Source: UBA1049 sp964525815
GTDB lineage: Bacteria; Bacillota; Clostridia; Oscillospirales; CAG-382
Direction of reading: 5' to 3'
Length of the DNA: 18,409 nucleotides
Assembly: GCA_964525815.1 (NCBI GenBank)
Contig: CAZGJQ010000034.1
Coordinates: 1 to 18,409, forward strand
The translations under genes and the position numbers were made by a program. Shown here one piece after another: positions 1-7,830 of the stretch. How positions within the stretch are numbered: the stretch's first letter is position 1; every line of letters begins with the position of its first letter. The notes under the pieces were generated by a model. The model had not been told where the DNA came from. It worked only from the letters and a program-made list of their open reading frames with translations, and did no database searches.

Positions 1-969
1 GTACTGCTCGTAATAGCTTTTTATTCCCTGAAGTATTTTTATGCTGTCTTCAACCGAGGGCTCGTTTATTATTACGGGCTGGAACCGTCTCTCAAGTGCG
101 GCGTCGTTCTCTATGTGCTTGCGGTACTCCACCAGCGTGGTTGCTCCGATAAGCTGAATCTCGCCTCTGCTGAGTGCGGGTTTTAGAATATTGGCTGCGT
201 TCATGCCTCCTTCGGCGTTGCCCGCTCCGACAATGGAATGCACCTCGTCGATTACCAGTATTATATTACCGCTTTTTTTTGCGTCCTCTATAAGCCCCTT
301 CATACGGTTCTCAAACTGACCTCTGAACTGGGTTCCCGCAACAACCGCGGTCATATCCACAAGCATGACCTCTTTGTTCAGCAGCTTGTAGGGAACGTCT
401 CCGAGTGTAATTTTTTGCGCAAGAGCCTCCGCAACAGCGGTCTTGCCCACACCCGGCTCACCGATAAGGCAAGGGTTGTTTTTTTGACGGCGGTTTAAAA
501 TCTGCACCACCCGTTCCAGCTCGTTAACTCTTCCCACAATACGGTCAAGCTTATTCTCCCGAGCCATTGCGGTCAAATCGATGCAGAACTGGTCGAGAAA
601 TTTGCGCTTTTGCTTTTTTTCTTCCTTGTGAGAGCCGTCCTGCTGACGGGTTTCTTTAAAGGGAACAGGTCTTTTATCCGGGTTACCGGACAGCATTGCG
701 TTCAGGTCAATGGCGGGCGCTCTTCCCTCGTCATTATCGTCCTCATTATCGTCAAGCTGAGGCATAAGATCGGTGATTTCGTCGCTCATAGCATCAAACT
801 CTTCTTCGCTTATACCCATTTTTTTTATTATATCGTCAACCGGCTTGATGCCGAGTTCCTTGGCACATTTAAGGCAGTAGCCCTCGCTTAGCGTTCTGCC
901 GTTCTCGTTCTTGGTCACATAAATCACGGCGACACGAGTCTTGCAGCGGGAACATTTTTTTATTAGCAT
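1..969 (-). CDS. ClpE-like Clp ATPase (AAA+ unfoldase), N-terminal part, cut by window edge
   Basis: Partial gene: 323 codons run from an ATG at 969 to the window edge with no stop. Residues 6-9 (CSRC) and 32-35 (CLKC) form a four-cysteine zinc-finger-like N-terminus, followed by an acidic linker (about 75-105). The first AAA+ domain has Walker A GEPGVGKT (170-177), Walker B ILVIDE (237-242) and an ERRFQPV motif typical of ClpC/ClpE D1. In the HSP100 family such proteins unfold substrates and feed them to ClpP. The zinc finger replaces the double Clp_N repeat of ClpC, so ClpE-like is the better label. The second ATPase domain and any ClpP-binding loop lie outside the window. It is the last gene seen in the minus-strand run, 21 bases after pgsA. 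A GGGG stretch about 9 bases upstream may serve as the ribosome site. The AAA+ identity is very sure; the ClpE subclass is likely. Confidence 0.88.
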   Translation of the reverse strand, partial: MLIKKCSRCKTRVAVIYVTKNENGRTLSEGYCLKCAKELGIKPVDDIIKKMGISEEEFDAMSDEITDLMPQLDDNEDDNDEGRAPAIDLNAMLSGNPDKRPVPFKETRQQDGSHKEEKKQKRKFLDQFCIDLTAMARENKLDRIVGRVNELERVVQILNRRQKNNPCLIGEPGVGKTAVAEALAQKITLGDVPYKLLNKEVMLVDMTAVVAGTQFRGQFENRMKGLIEDAKKSGNIILVIDEVHSIVGAGNAEGGMNAANILKPALSRGEIQLIGATTLVEYRKHIENDAALERRFQPVIINEPSVEDSIKILQGIKSYYEQY

Positions 970-990
970 ATTTTGATTACCCCATTCGGT

Positions 991-1539
991 TTATTTACGC
1001 AGCTTTATTCCGTAAACACCACGGAACACCTTGAAATAATACAGGAGAAGCGCCGCAATCAACACCAATGCGAGCAGAATCCCCAGAACGATATTTAAAA
1101 TTGTATTTTGGCTGTTGATTAGTACAGCGGTTATACAAAAGAATGCTACGGTCGCAGCCTTGCCGTACCGGTTGGATACGGCTATGTCATGCTTTTTTCG
1201 GATAACAATCAGCGAGCCGATTGCCATTGCGGATTCTTTAATAACAAAGAGTCCGGTAAGGAATATAAAAAATACCCTGTCAATGTTTTCTATGGCGACA
1301 CAGAATAAAACGGCTGCTTGCATAAGTTTATCCGCCAGCGGGTCCAAAATTTTGCCGAGCGGTGTTATCCAGTTGTATTTTCTTGCAAGGTATCCGTCTA
1401 AGATATCGGTGGAGCTTGCAAGAGCAAACACAAGTAGCGCAATCAGTCTTTTATCCTTGCCCAAAAAAAACACATATATGAACAGGGGGATTAAAGCAAG
1501 TCTGATTACCGACAATATGTTTGGAATATGTTTTTTCAT
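991..1539 (-). CDS. pgsA: CDP-diacylglycerol--glycerol-3-phosphate 3-phosphatidyltransferase
   Basis: Integral membrane enzyme that makes phosphatidylglycerol-phosphate from CDP-diacylglycerol and glycerol-3-phosphate, the committed step to phosphatidylglycerol and cardiolipin. The full CDP-alcohol phosphotransferase signature is present: D45, D48-G49, A52-R53, G62, D66 and D70 in the D-xx-DG-xx-AR-x8-G-xxx-D-xxx-D spacing. The N-terminus PNILSVIRL is typical of PgsA. Hydrophobic stretches at about 8-26, 32-44, 72-110, 127-143 and 147-168 fit five to six membrane segments. The length of 182 residues is normal. The gene lies 80 bases after the cvpA-like gene and 21 bases before the Clp gene. 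No strong ribosome site is seen (only AAAAAGA before the ATG). A phosphatidylserine synthase or cardiolipin synthase of the same superfamily is possible but less likely given the N-terminus and size. Confidence 0.93.
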   Translation of the reverse strand: MKKHIPNILSVIRLALIPLFIYVFFLGKDKRLIALLVFALASSTDILDGYLARKYNWITPLGKILDPLADKLMQAAVLFCVAIENIDRVFFIFLTGLFVIKESAMAIGSLIVIRKKHDIAVSNRYGKAATVAFFCITAVLINSQNTILNIVLGILLALVLIAALLLYYFKVFRGVYGIKLRK

Positions 1540-1619
1540 TCTTTTTGTTTTCGTTCGTCACAAAGCTGTGGGAACAAACATCCCTTCTTCCAAGATTGAT
1601 TGATTTGTCTGTACAAAGG

Positions 1620-2339
1620 TTACAGCAAAAAATCAAATATATTTAAGTTGTAGAACAGCCTGAAAAGCAGTGTTCCCTCGGGGTTTATTGAGGAAATCAT
1701 ACTCACGCCCAGCGCCTGCCCGTAAGGGAGCAGAAGCTTTATCATAAGGCAGAACAGGTAGATGCGGACAATAGCAAGTATTATCCCCAAAAGCAAGCCG
1801 AAAAGCTTGTTAGCGGTCTTTAAAATAGGCAGCTTAAAGAGCTTGTCGAGTACATAGGCGGCTATCTTAAGCAGTATTATAGAGCCGAAGAAAAGCAGAG
1901 CCACGGCGGAAACAGTAACAAAGGCGTTCACCACCGGTTCGGCTATATAATCGATAAGTCTTTCCCTTAGGTCGGCTCCTGCCTCCGTTTTCCACTGATC
2001 AAACTGCAAGCTGAGCTCATCCTCGTTTATGCCAACCTTATCCAATAGCAACGCTATATCGCTGTGCTTACTCTCAGAGTCAATCAGTGCCTCTACATCC
2101 TCAATACCGTTGTTCACAAGAATCTGGTCTATTGAGGACTCCACCCGCTCCCTTAGGTCTGCCGCCGCAGTCGTCTTCATAAAGGCAGTCTTTACCGGAG
2201 ACAAGAGCAATACGGTTATTATAACCGCAAGCAGGAAGGAAGAAGCGGAGAGTAGTGTCTTGACAAAACCGTTTTTCACCGCAAAATACACGGTAAGGAC
2301 AGCTATTACAACAATAATAATATCAAGTATGGCGTTCAT
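1620..2339 (-). CDS. CvpA family membrane protein
   Basis: Predicted inner-membrane protein of 239 residues. Hydrophobic segments lie at about 3-20, 29-48, 137-166 and 183-206. A hydrophilic, acidic loop (about 58-130) separates the two pairs. The opening (an N-terminal helix, then VKNGFVKTLL) and the C-terminal pair with KLFGLLLGIILAIVR match the CvpA/colicin V production family. CvpA-family proteins are linked to membrane and stress phenotypes in several bacteria, but no biochemical activity is established. The gene lies 43 bases after the DUF5711-like gene and 80 bases before pgsA, in a cluster of membrane-associated genes. The large inserted loop is longer than in minimal CvpA proteins of about 160-180 residues. 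Family assignment is likely; the function is unknown. Confidence 0.75.
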   Translation of the reverse strand: MNAILDIIIVVIAVLTVYFAVKNGFVKTLLSASSFLLAVIITVLLLSPVKTAFMKTTAAADLRERVESSIDQILVNNGIEDVEALIDSESKHSDIALLLDKVGINEDELSLQFDQWKTEAGADLRERLIDYIAEPVVNAFVTVSAVALLFFGSIILLKIAAYVLDKLFKLPILKTANKLFGLLLGIILAIVRIYLFCLMIKLLLPYGQALGVSMISSINPEGTLLFRLFYNLNIFDFLL

Positions 2340-2382
2340 TGGTCGGTTTCCCCCTAAAGAATATTTGTAAACCGTTTTTTAG

Positions 2383-3630
2383 CTATTGTTTGTCGTCCTT
2401 ATAATTCTGCGGCTCGGGTTCCTTGAAGTACTCCGCCCTGTTCTGGGAGAACAATATTATGCTTTCACCGTCAAGCAAGAGCTGCCGGAACTCGTTGTCC
2501 GTTTCATAGGTCTTATCGGTATTTTGCCCGGTTATGTCAATAATCGAGAGAGAACCGTGGGAAAGCACATAAAGATTATCCTCGGACAGACACATATCAA
2601 GCAGCGCTCCCTCGAATTCTCTCAGTACACAAACGGTTCCATCCTTTGCATAAACATCAAGCTCGGTTTGAGTGGATAACCCGAGGGTATTATAGGTTAT
2701 TATAACATAATTCTTGCCAAATTCATAGCCCAAAAGTGATTTTTCCTTGAAAAATATTTCACCCGTTATCTGATTATCGGCGGAGAAAAAACGAAGCGCC
2801 TCGCTTGTAAGCAGAGCATATGAGCCGTCCGACATGAAGCTTACCTGAAGAGGAAGCTCGTCTGCGAATTCGGTTTGAAACGTTGCACTTTCATCTGATA
2901 CGGAGAATTTCATCAAACGGGTTATGAGCTGACCATCCTCGGAATGGTGCAGCAGAACCGCAACCTCCCTTCCGTCCTCGGAAAGGGCGGCGCAATCTAT
3001 ATATTTATCCCCGAAATAATAATTATATATTACTCTATAGTATTCATCATATACAAAAAACGCACTTCGGTAACCCTTTGCTGCCGATACTACGACAAAT
3101 CCTCCGCTCTCTGATGCAGAAACCCCGAAAATAGGATAGGAAAAGGTCTCGTTATATACCACGGAAAATGGATTGAACACCTTAAGATTATATCCTCCCA
3201 AATCACATACTATGATATTCCTTGAGGTTGATACCATTTTCGGGTGGTCGTATTTAAAGTCTGACTGTAGAATTCGGTTCCCTTCGTAATCATAAACCGA
3301 GAAGCCGTTAACGCTCAGTACTCCTATGTCCCCCCTAAGCAGCTCGTATTTGTTGGTCTCCTCACTGTCAAAGAAGATAACGGAGGGTGCTTCCTCCGTA
3401 GATTCCGCACCGAAATCTATGAACTTTATCATATATCTGAAATTATCTATGCTAAGCTCGTCCTTGTAGTTTGAAAAGGAAAACAGAGCAAAACCGGATA
3501 TAAGTATAATGCATATGAATTTGGCAAGGGTGGTTCGCCGTGCAAGTCGAAGATAGTATTCCTCTACGGTGGGCAGACCCTCCCGCTTTTTTTTGCTTTT
3601 TTTGTTTGAAAAAATGGAAAAAGCCCCCAT
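2383..3630 (-). CDS. DUF5711-like single-pass membrane protein with beta-propeller-like ectodomain
   Basis: A 415-residue protein with a basic, lysine-rich N-terminus (10-17), a YYLRLARR segment before one membrane helix (about 36-52), then a long extracytoplasmic region. That region is built of repeated short beta-rich units such as SVNGFSVYDYEGNRIL, FSVSDESATFQTEF and LDVYAKDGTVCVL, which suggests a beta-propeller. The arrangement resembles Clostridia proteins annotated as DUF5711; this is recognition from memory and not a domain search. No catalytic motif is visible. It sits between truA (22 bases upstream) and the cvpA-like gene (43 bases downstream), so it is probably co-transcribed. A role in envelope sensing or scaffolding would be a guess. 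The final residues are charged (EPEPQNYKDDKQ). Start: the ATG at 3630, preceded by GAGG about 8 bases upstream. Confidence 0.7.
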   Translation of the reverse strand: MGAFSIFSNKKSKKKREGLPTVEEYYLRLARRTTLAKFICIILISGFALFSFSNYKDELSIDNFRYMIKFIDFGAESTEEAPSVIFFDSEETNKYELLRGDIGVLSVNGFSVYDYEGNRILQSDFKYDHPKMVSTSRNIIVCDLGGYNLKVFNPFSVVYNETFSYPIFGVSASESGGFVVVSAAKGYRSAFFVYDEYYRVIYNYYFGDKYIDCAALSEDGREVAVLLHHSEDGQLITRLMKFSVSDESATFQTEFADELPLQVSFMSDGSYALLTSEALRFFSADNQITGEIFFKEKSLLGYEFGKNYVIITYNTLGLSTQTELDVYAKDGTVCVLREFEGALLDMCLSEDNLYVLSHGSLSIIDITGQNTDKTYETDNEFRQLLLDGESIILFSQNRAEYFKEPEPQNYKDDKQ

Positions 3631-3652
3631 AGCCGGTTGACCTCCTCTTATA

Positions 3653-4384
3653 TTAATAAAATACCTTATTCAAATAAAGACCGTGCGGCGGAAGGGTTAT
3701 TCCTGCCGAATTGCGGTTTTTTTCCTCGATGATTGAGCCGATCGGCATTGTTATGCTCCCTAACGTGCTTTGTAAAAGGGTTCCGCACATTATTCGCACC
3801 ATATTGTACAAAAAACCGTCCGCAGCCACAACAAAGCTGACAAAATCACCGTCCCGCTCCACCCTGAAATACCATACATCCCGCACCGTATCCTTGATTT
3901 TGCTGTGTGCCGACATAAAGGAGGCGAAGTCCTTTTTCCCGACAAAGCCTTTTGCAAGCTGGGCTGCCTTATCGGTGTCGATGAGCCTTGGATAATGCAG
4001 TGCGGTATCTGTACAGAAGGGGTTGTGAGCACGGCTGTTCCAGATTCGGTAAATATATTCCTTGCCCTTTGCGGAATAACGAGCATGAAAGCTATCGTCG
4101 ACCACTCTTGAGCCCGTTACCGCAATATCCTTGGGTAGGTGGGTGTTTATAGCAAGAGGAAGCCGCTCGGTGTCAAAATCGGGAGCGTTTTTTATATGGC
4201 ACACATATTCGTTAGCATGAACCCCCGAATCGGTGCGGCTGCAGCCGGTAACACCTAACCTGCTCCCAAAAACTCGCTCAATTGCGTCCTGCAATACACT
4301 CTGTATTCCCGTCGCGTTGCTCTGCACCTGCCAGCCGCAATAATTTGTTCCTTTGAACTTAAGTGTTAATGCATAATTAGCCAT
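3653..4384 (-). CDS. truA: tRNA pseudouridine(38-40) synthase
   Basis: Isomerises uridine to pseudouridine at positions 38-40 of the tRNA anticodon arm. The catalytic aspartate is D52 in the SRTDSGVHA motif (49-57). Other family features are the N-terminal KFKGTNYCGWQ (9-19) and the C-terminal GFLYNMVRIMCGTLL. The length of 243 residues is normal. The ATG overlaps the ecfT stop by one base (TAATG, 4382-4386), implying translational coupling. The order ecfA1-ecfA2-ecfT-truA is widely conserved in Bacillota, where it usually follows the rplQ end of the ribosomal protein cluster. Here the block follows ruvB and a methyltransferase gene instead. Confidence 0.96.
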   Translation of the reverse strand: MANYALTLKFKGTNYCGWQVQSNATGIQSVLQDAIERVFGSRLGVTGCSRTDSGVHANEYVCHIKNAPDFDTERLPLAINTHLPKDIAVTGSRVVDDSFHARYSAKGKEYIYRIWNSRAHNPFCTDTALHYPRLIDTDKAAQLAKGFVGKKDFASFMSAHSKIKDTVRDVWYFRVERDGDFVSFVVAADGFLYNMVRIMCGTLLQSTLGSITMPIGSIIEEKNRNSAGITLPPHGLYLNKVFY

Positions 4385-5196
4385 TATACAACACTCACCG
4401 AGTCAATAAAATATATAAGAACGCACAGTCCGGTCATTACCGCAAGGAAAACATAATCGGCGGGACGGGACTTCATCTGCTTCATTTTTGTCCTGCCTTC
4501 ACCGCCTCTGTAGCAGCGGCACTCCATAGCCTCCGCAAGCTCGTCCGCTCTCCTGAAGGCGGAGACAAAAAGAGGAATAAGTATGGGAATAAGCGCCTTT
4601 GCCCGCTTAAAAATGCCTCCGCTCTCAAAATCGGCACCCCTTGCCTTCTGAGCTGAAATTATCTTGTCCGTTTCCTCGATAAGAGTAGGTATAAAGCGCA
4701 GAGCGATTGTCATCATCATGGCAAACTCATGCACGGGTACCTTTATCCTTTTTAGCGGAGAAAACAGCCTTTCTATCGCATCGGTAAGCTCCAGAGGCGA
4801 GGTTGTGTAGGTGAGCAGAACGCTGGTACCCGTAATCAGGGAAACAAGGCGTATCATCATTAAGGCGGCGTTCATTAGCCCCTCTTTATAGATTCTTATA
4901 AAACGCCATTCAAACAACGGAGTTTCGCCCTTAACAAAGAACAGATTTATAATTGCGGTGAAGGCGAGTATAAATATCAGCGGTTTTAGTGCCTTAACGA
5001 TTATCTTGAGTTGAATTCCGGAAATAATGACCATTACCAGAGTAATGGCTGCGACAGTGGCTATTGAGGTTAGCTTGCTTGCGGCAAGCACCATTACAAG
5101 GTACACGACCAGAATTATCATCTTTATTCTCGCATCTGTTCTGTGGAGCAGCGATTTCCCCGGAAAGAACTGACCGAGTGTAATATCCTTGAGCAT
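4384..5196 (-). CDS. ecfT: Energy-coupling factor transporter transmembrane protein EcfT
   Basis: Membrane scaffold of a group II ECF transporter. It couples ATP hydrolysis by EcfA1/EcfA2 to exchangeable substrate-binding S components for vitamins or metals. The 270 residues hold hydrophobic segments at about 24-40, 44-60, 68-88, 108-130, 200-214 and 248-266. Two coupling motifs that contact the ATPases can be seen: ARG (185-187, in QKARGADF) and a second one in AMECRCYRGG (223-232). At the second site the usual A-R-G is C-R-C (226-228), a modest deviation of unknown effect. The gene starts 3 bases after the ecfA2 stop and overlaps truA by one base. No S-component gene is nearby, as expected for a shared module, so the substrate cannot be told. 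Confidence 0.94.
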   Translation of the reverse strand: MLKDITLGQFFPGKSLLHRTDARIKMIILVVYLVMVLAASKLTSIATVAAITLVMVIISGIQLKIIVKALKPLIFILAFTAIINLFFVKGETPLFEWRFIRIYKEGLMNAALMMIRLVSLITGTSVLLTYTTSPLELTDAIERLFSPLKRIKVPVHEFAMMMTIALRFIPTLIEETDKIISAQKARGADFESGGIFKRAKALIPILIPLFVSAFRRADELAEAMECRCYRGGEGRTKMKQMKSRPADYVFLAVMTGLCVLIYFIDSVSVV

Positions 5197-5199
5197 TTT

Positions 5200-6072
5200 T
5201 TATAGACTCGTTTCTGTTGTTTTGTATGGTAATATTTTTTCTATTTCTTTTTTGGCATATTTAACGGTATAAACATCGGTGTTGTCCGTAAGTCCCCGTT
5301 TTTTCAGCTCAATAAAAAGCTTGGTTATCTGAGGAAGGTCAAGGGAAGCGCCGAACAAAAGCTCCGCCTGCATAAAAATGTCCCGCACCGTTCCGTACAT
5401 ATATACCCCGCCCTCCTTGAGCACGAGTATTCGATCGCAGTACTTTGCGATATCCTCCATGCTGTGAGAAATCAGCACCATGGTTGAGCCTTTTTCCTTC
5501 TGATAAGCTATAAGCCCGCCCAGTATCTCCTCTCGTCCGAGAGGGTCAAGCCCCGCTGCCGGCTCATCCAGAACCAGCACCTGAGGCTCCATAGCCACGA
5601 CACCGGCAATTGCCGCCCGTCGCTTTTGTCCACCGGAAAGCTCAAAGGGAGATCTTTTTAGCAAATTTTGGTCAATTCCGCAAAATTTGGCTGCGCTCCT
5701 GACCCGGCTGTCTATTTCGTCCTCGCTTATACCCATATTCTTGGGGCCGAAGGCTATATCCTTATACACCGTTTCCTCAAAGAGCTGATATTCGGGATAC
5801 TGAAACGCTATCCCGACCCTGCCGCGTACATTTTTAATTCTTTTCGGCTCCTCCCATATATCCTTTCCGTCAAGGTATATGGAGCCGCCGGTGGGCTTTA
5901 GAAGTCCGTTTGAGAGCATGGCAAGCGTGCTTTTTCCGCTGCCGGTATGCCCTATTATCCCGATTATTTCGCCTGCCGGAAGGTCAATGCTTATGTTCTC
6001 AAGCGCAACCTTGCGAAAGGGAGTTCCCTCTCCGTACACAACGGAAATATTCTTAAAGCTTAACGCATTCAT
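5200..6072 (-). CDS. ecfA2: Energy-coupling factor transporter ATP-binding protein EcfA2
   Basis: ABC-type ATPase that pairs with EcfA1 to power the ECF importer at the cytoplasmic face. It has Walker A GHTGSGKST (41-49), a Q-loop at Q91 (FQYPEYQLFEETV), signature LSGGQ (145-149), Walker B VLVLDE (165-170), and an H-loop in LISHSMED. The LSGGQKRRAAIAG and LDEPAAGLDP versions are typical of the EcfA2 paralogue. The length is 290 residues, and a C-terminal extension after about 225 is the usual EcfA dimer domain. The ATG overlaps the end of ecfA1 by four bases (ATGA, 6069-6072). It is certain as an ABC ATPase; the A2 label rests on gene order and the signature variant. Confidence 0.94.
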   Translation of the reverse strand: MNALSFKNISVVYGEGTPFRKVALENISIDLPAGEIIGIIGHTGSGKSTLAMLSNGLLKPTGGSIYLDGKDIWEEPKRIKNVRGRVGIAFQYPEYQLFEETVYKDIAFGPKNMGISEDEIDSRVRSAAKFCGIDQNLLKRSPFELSGGQKRRAAIAGVVAMEPQVLVLDEPAAGLDPLGREEILGGLIAYQKEKGSTMVLISHSMEDIAKYCDRILVLKEGGVYMYGTVRDIFMQAELLFGASLDLPQITKLFIELKKRGLTDNTDVYTVKYAKKEIEKILPYKTTETSL

Positions 6073-6926
6073 ATGTTCTCACCCGTTTCTTTCGGCAAGG
6101 TGCACATTCTGTCTATAATATCGGCGGCCTCCATGGTATGCAGCACACCCTTGGGGAAGGCGTAGCCGTCCTTTTCGAGCAGATACAGCAGCTCGGTAAC
6201 CTGCGGAACCGAAAGGGCGACGCTTTGCAGCTTCTCCACATCCGAAAAAATCTCCTTTGGTGTTCCGTCAAGGTAGACCTCCCCCCTGTTGAGCACAATA
6301 ACCCTGTCCGCATCCACCGCCTCGTTCATATAGTGTGTAATCGCTATGACCGTAATGCTTTTTTCCCGGTTAAGCGTTTTCATAGCCGCGGCTATATCCT
6401 TGCGCCCGGTAGGATCCAGCATTGCGGTGGCTTCGTCGAATATGATGCAGTCCGGATTCATCGCCAAAATACCGGCAATGGCGACCCGCTGCTTCTGACC
6501 GCCGGAGAGCTTATAAGTGGAATGCAGTGAGTAATCCTCCATTCCAACCGTCTTGAGTGCGCCATCCACCGTTTTGCGGATTTCCTTCGGAGGTACTCCG
6601 AGGTTCTCGGGAGCAAATGCGACATCCTCCTCCACCACGCTTGCGACAATCTGGTTGTCCGGGTTCTGAAAAACCATTCCGCAGGACTCCCTGATTTTAT
6701 AAATATCCCGCTCGCTGTCGGTAAAATACCCACCCACGCTGACTCTGCCGGAGGAGGGCTGTAAAATGCCGCACAAAAGCTTGGCAAGCGTGCTTTTGCC
6801 GCTGCCGTTATGCCCGAGGATTACGGTATAGGTTCCTTTTTCTATCTCAAGGGAGATGTTTTTTAGCACCTCGGATTCGTTTTCTCTGTATTTAAAGGAT
6901 AGGCTCTCGGTTTTTATAAATGTCAT
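6069..6926 (-). CDS. ecfA1: Energy-coupling factor transporter ATP-binding protein EcfA1
   Basis: First ATPase of the ECF heterodimer. Motifs in order: Walker A GHNGSGKST (38-46), Q-loop at Q87 in FQNPDNQIVASVVEEDVAF, signature LSGGQKQR (140-147), Walker B CIIFDEAT (160-167), and switch region ITHYMNEA. The FQNPDNQ block and the FDEATAMLDP form (Ala where EcfA2 has Pro) are characteristic of EcfA1. The length of 285 residues is normal. It is the first gene of the ecfA1-ecfA2-ecfT-truA block, beginning 22 bases after the methyltransferase stop and overlapping ecfA2 by four bases. It should act with any S component encoded elsewhere in the genome. Confidence 0.94.
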   Translation of the reverse strand: MTFIKTESLSFKYRENESEVLKNISLEIEKGTYTVILGHNGSGKSTLAKLLCGILQPSSGRVSVGGYFTDSERDIYKIRESCGMVFQNPDNQIVASVVEEDVAFAPENLGVPPKEIRKTVDGALKTVGMEDYSLHSTYKLSGGQKQRVAIAGILAMNPDCIIFDEATAMLDPTGRKDIAAAMKTLNREKSITVIAITHYMNEAVDADRVIVLNRGEVYLDGTPKEIFSDVEKLQSVALSVPQVTELLYLLEKDGYAFPKGVLHTMEAADIIDRMCTLPKETGENI

Positions 6927-6948
6927 TTAAACAACCTTTTTAATAGAA

Positions 6949-7809
6949 TTAGACTGTCCATCTCGAGGATGCTCCGCAGGGAAGCGCAATGCCGCTCTCC
7001 TCCACGGGCAGACCAAGCTCGTCGCTTACAACCCTTCCGCCGAAACGACAAACGAGGTTGTTGTGCAGTATATAGCCGTTTGTGGAGGGGGAGAGTCCGG
7101 TGGTATAGGAGTTCAGCAGAACAAAAAGAGGATTGTCTGACAAAACATTGCTTATTATCGAGATTAAGCCGTCCAGGCTTTTTTCTATTTCCCAGCGCTC
7201 TCCGTTCGGTCCCCGTCCGAAGGAGGGAGGGTCTAAAATAACGGCGTCATAGCGGTTTTCCCGCCTTATTTCCCGCTCTACAAACTTAATGCAGTCGTCA
7301 ACGATATAGCGAACCCTGTCGTTTGGTATATTTGAAAGACCGGCGTTTGCCTTCGCCTTGGCAACCATACCCTTGGAGGCATCCACATGACAAACGAACG
7401 CTCCTGCTTTGGCGGCCGCTACCGAAGCTCCCCCGGTATAGGCGAAAAGGTTAAGAAGCTTGATTTCTCTGCCACTGCTTTTTATGAGAGGGGTAAACCA
7501 GTCCCAGTTTGCCGCCTGCTCGGGGAAGAGCCCGGTATGCTTGAAGCCCATCGGGGACACCGCAAAGGTCAGTTCCCCGTAGGTGATATTCCATTCCTCG
7601 GGAATATCCTTCTTCACCCATTTTCCGCCTCCCTCCTTAGAACGCTTATACACGGCGTCCGCTTTTTTCCAAAGAGGGCTTTTGCGTCCGCTGCTCCAGA
7701 TAATCTGCGGGTCCGGTCGTATCAGCAGCCTGCCGCACCAGTCCTCCAGCCGTTCTCCGTTATCGGCAGCTATAAGTCTGTAGTCCTTCCATTTATCAGC
7801 AATAAACAT
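6949..7809 (-). CDS. Class I SAM-dependent methyltransferase, RlmI/RlmK-like catalytic domain
   Basis: Rossmann-fold methyltransferase of 286 residues. The SAM-binding motif I is NLFAYTGGAS (120-129). An acidic residue at the end of strand 2 is D143 (HVDASKGM), and D171 (VDDCIKF) follows. The catalytic loop is ILDPPSFGRG (191-200). The DPPS loop and the phrase LFAYTGGASVAAAKAGA are those of the RlmI/RlmK-type rRNA cytosine/guanine methyltransferases (COG1092-like). The N-terminal PUA domain of RlmI is missing: the first 115 residues instead contain a tryptophan-rich beta region, and the total is about 100 residues shorter than RlmI. The substrate is probably rRNA but cannot be fixed from sequence. 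It lies 21 bases after ruvB and 22 before ecfA1. A GGGAG ribosome site precedes the ATG. Confidence 0.85.
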   Translation of the reverse strand: MFIADKWKDYRLIAADNGERLEDWCGRLLIRPDPQIIWSSGRKSPLWKKADAVYKRSKEGGGKWVKKDIPEEWNITYGELTFAVSPMGFKHTGLFPEQAANWDWFTPLIKSSGREIKLLNLFAYTGGASVAAAKAGAFVCHVDASKGMVAKAKANAGLSNIPNDRVRYIVDDCIKFVEREIRRENRYDAVILDPPSFGRGPNGERWEIEKSLDGLISIISNVLSDNPLFVLLNSYTTGLSPSTNGYILHNNLVCRFGGRVVSDELGLPVEESGIALPCGASSRWTV

Positions 7810-7830
7810 TTTTTCTCCCGTACATTTTAA

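Noticed and set aside
1115..1603. Plus-strand open frame (162 codons) opposite pgsA
   Set aside because: PgsA carries its full catalytic signature on the other strand, so this frame is incidental.
1540..1619. Terminator or small gene in the gap between the cvpA-like gene and pgsA
   Set aside because: Only a 4-base GGGA/TCCC pairing is present, with no U-run in the right direction, and no supported small reading frame.
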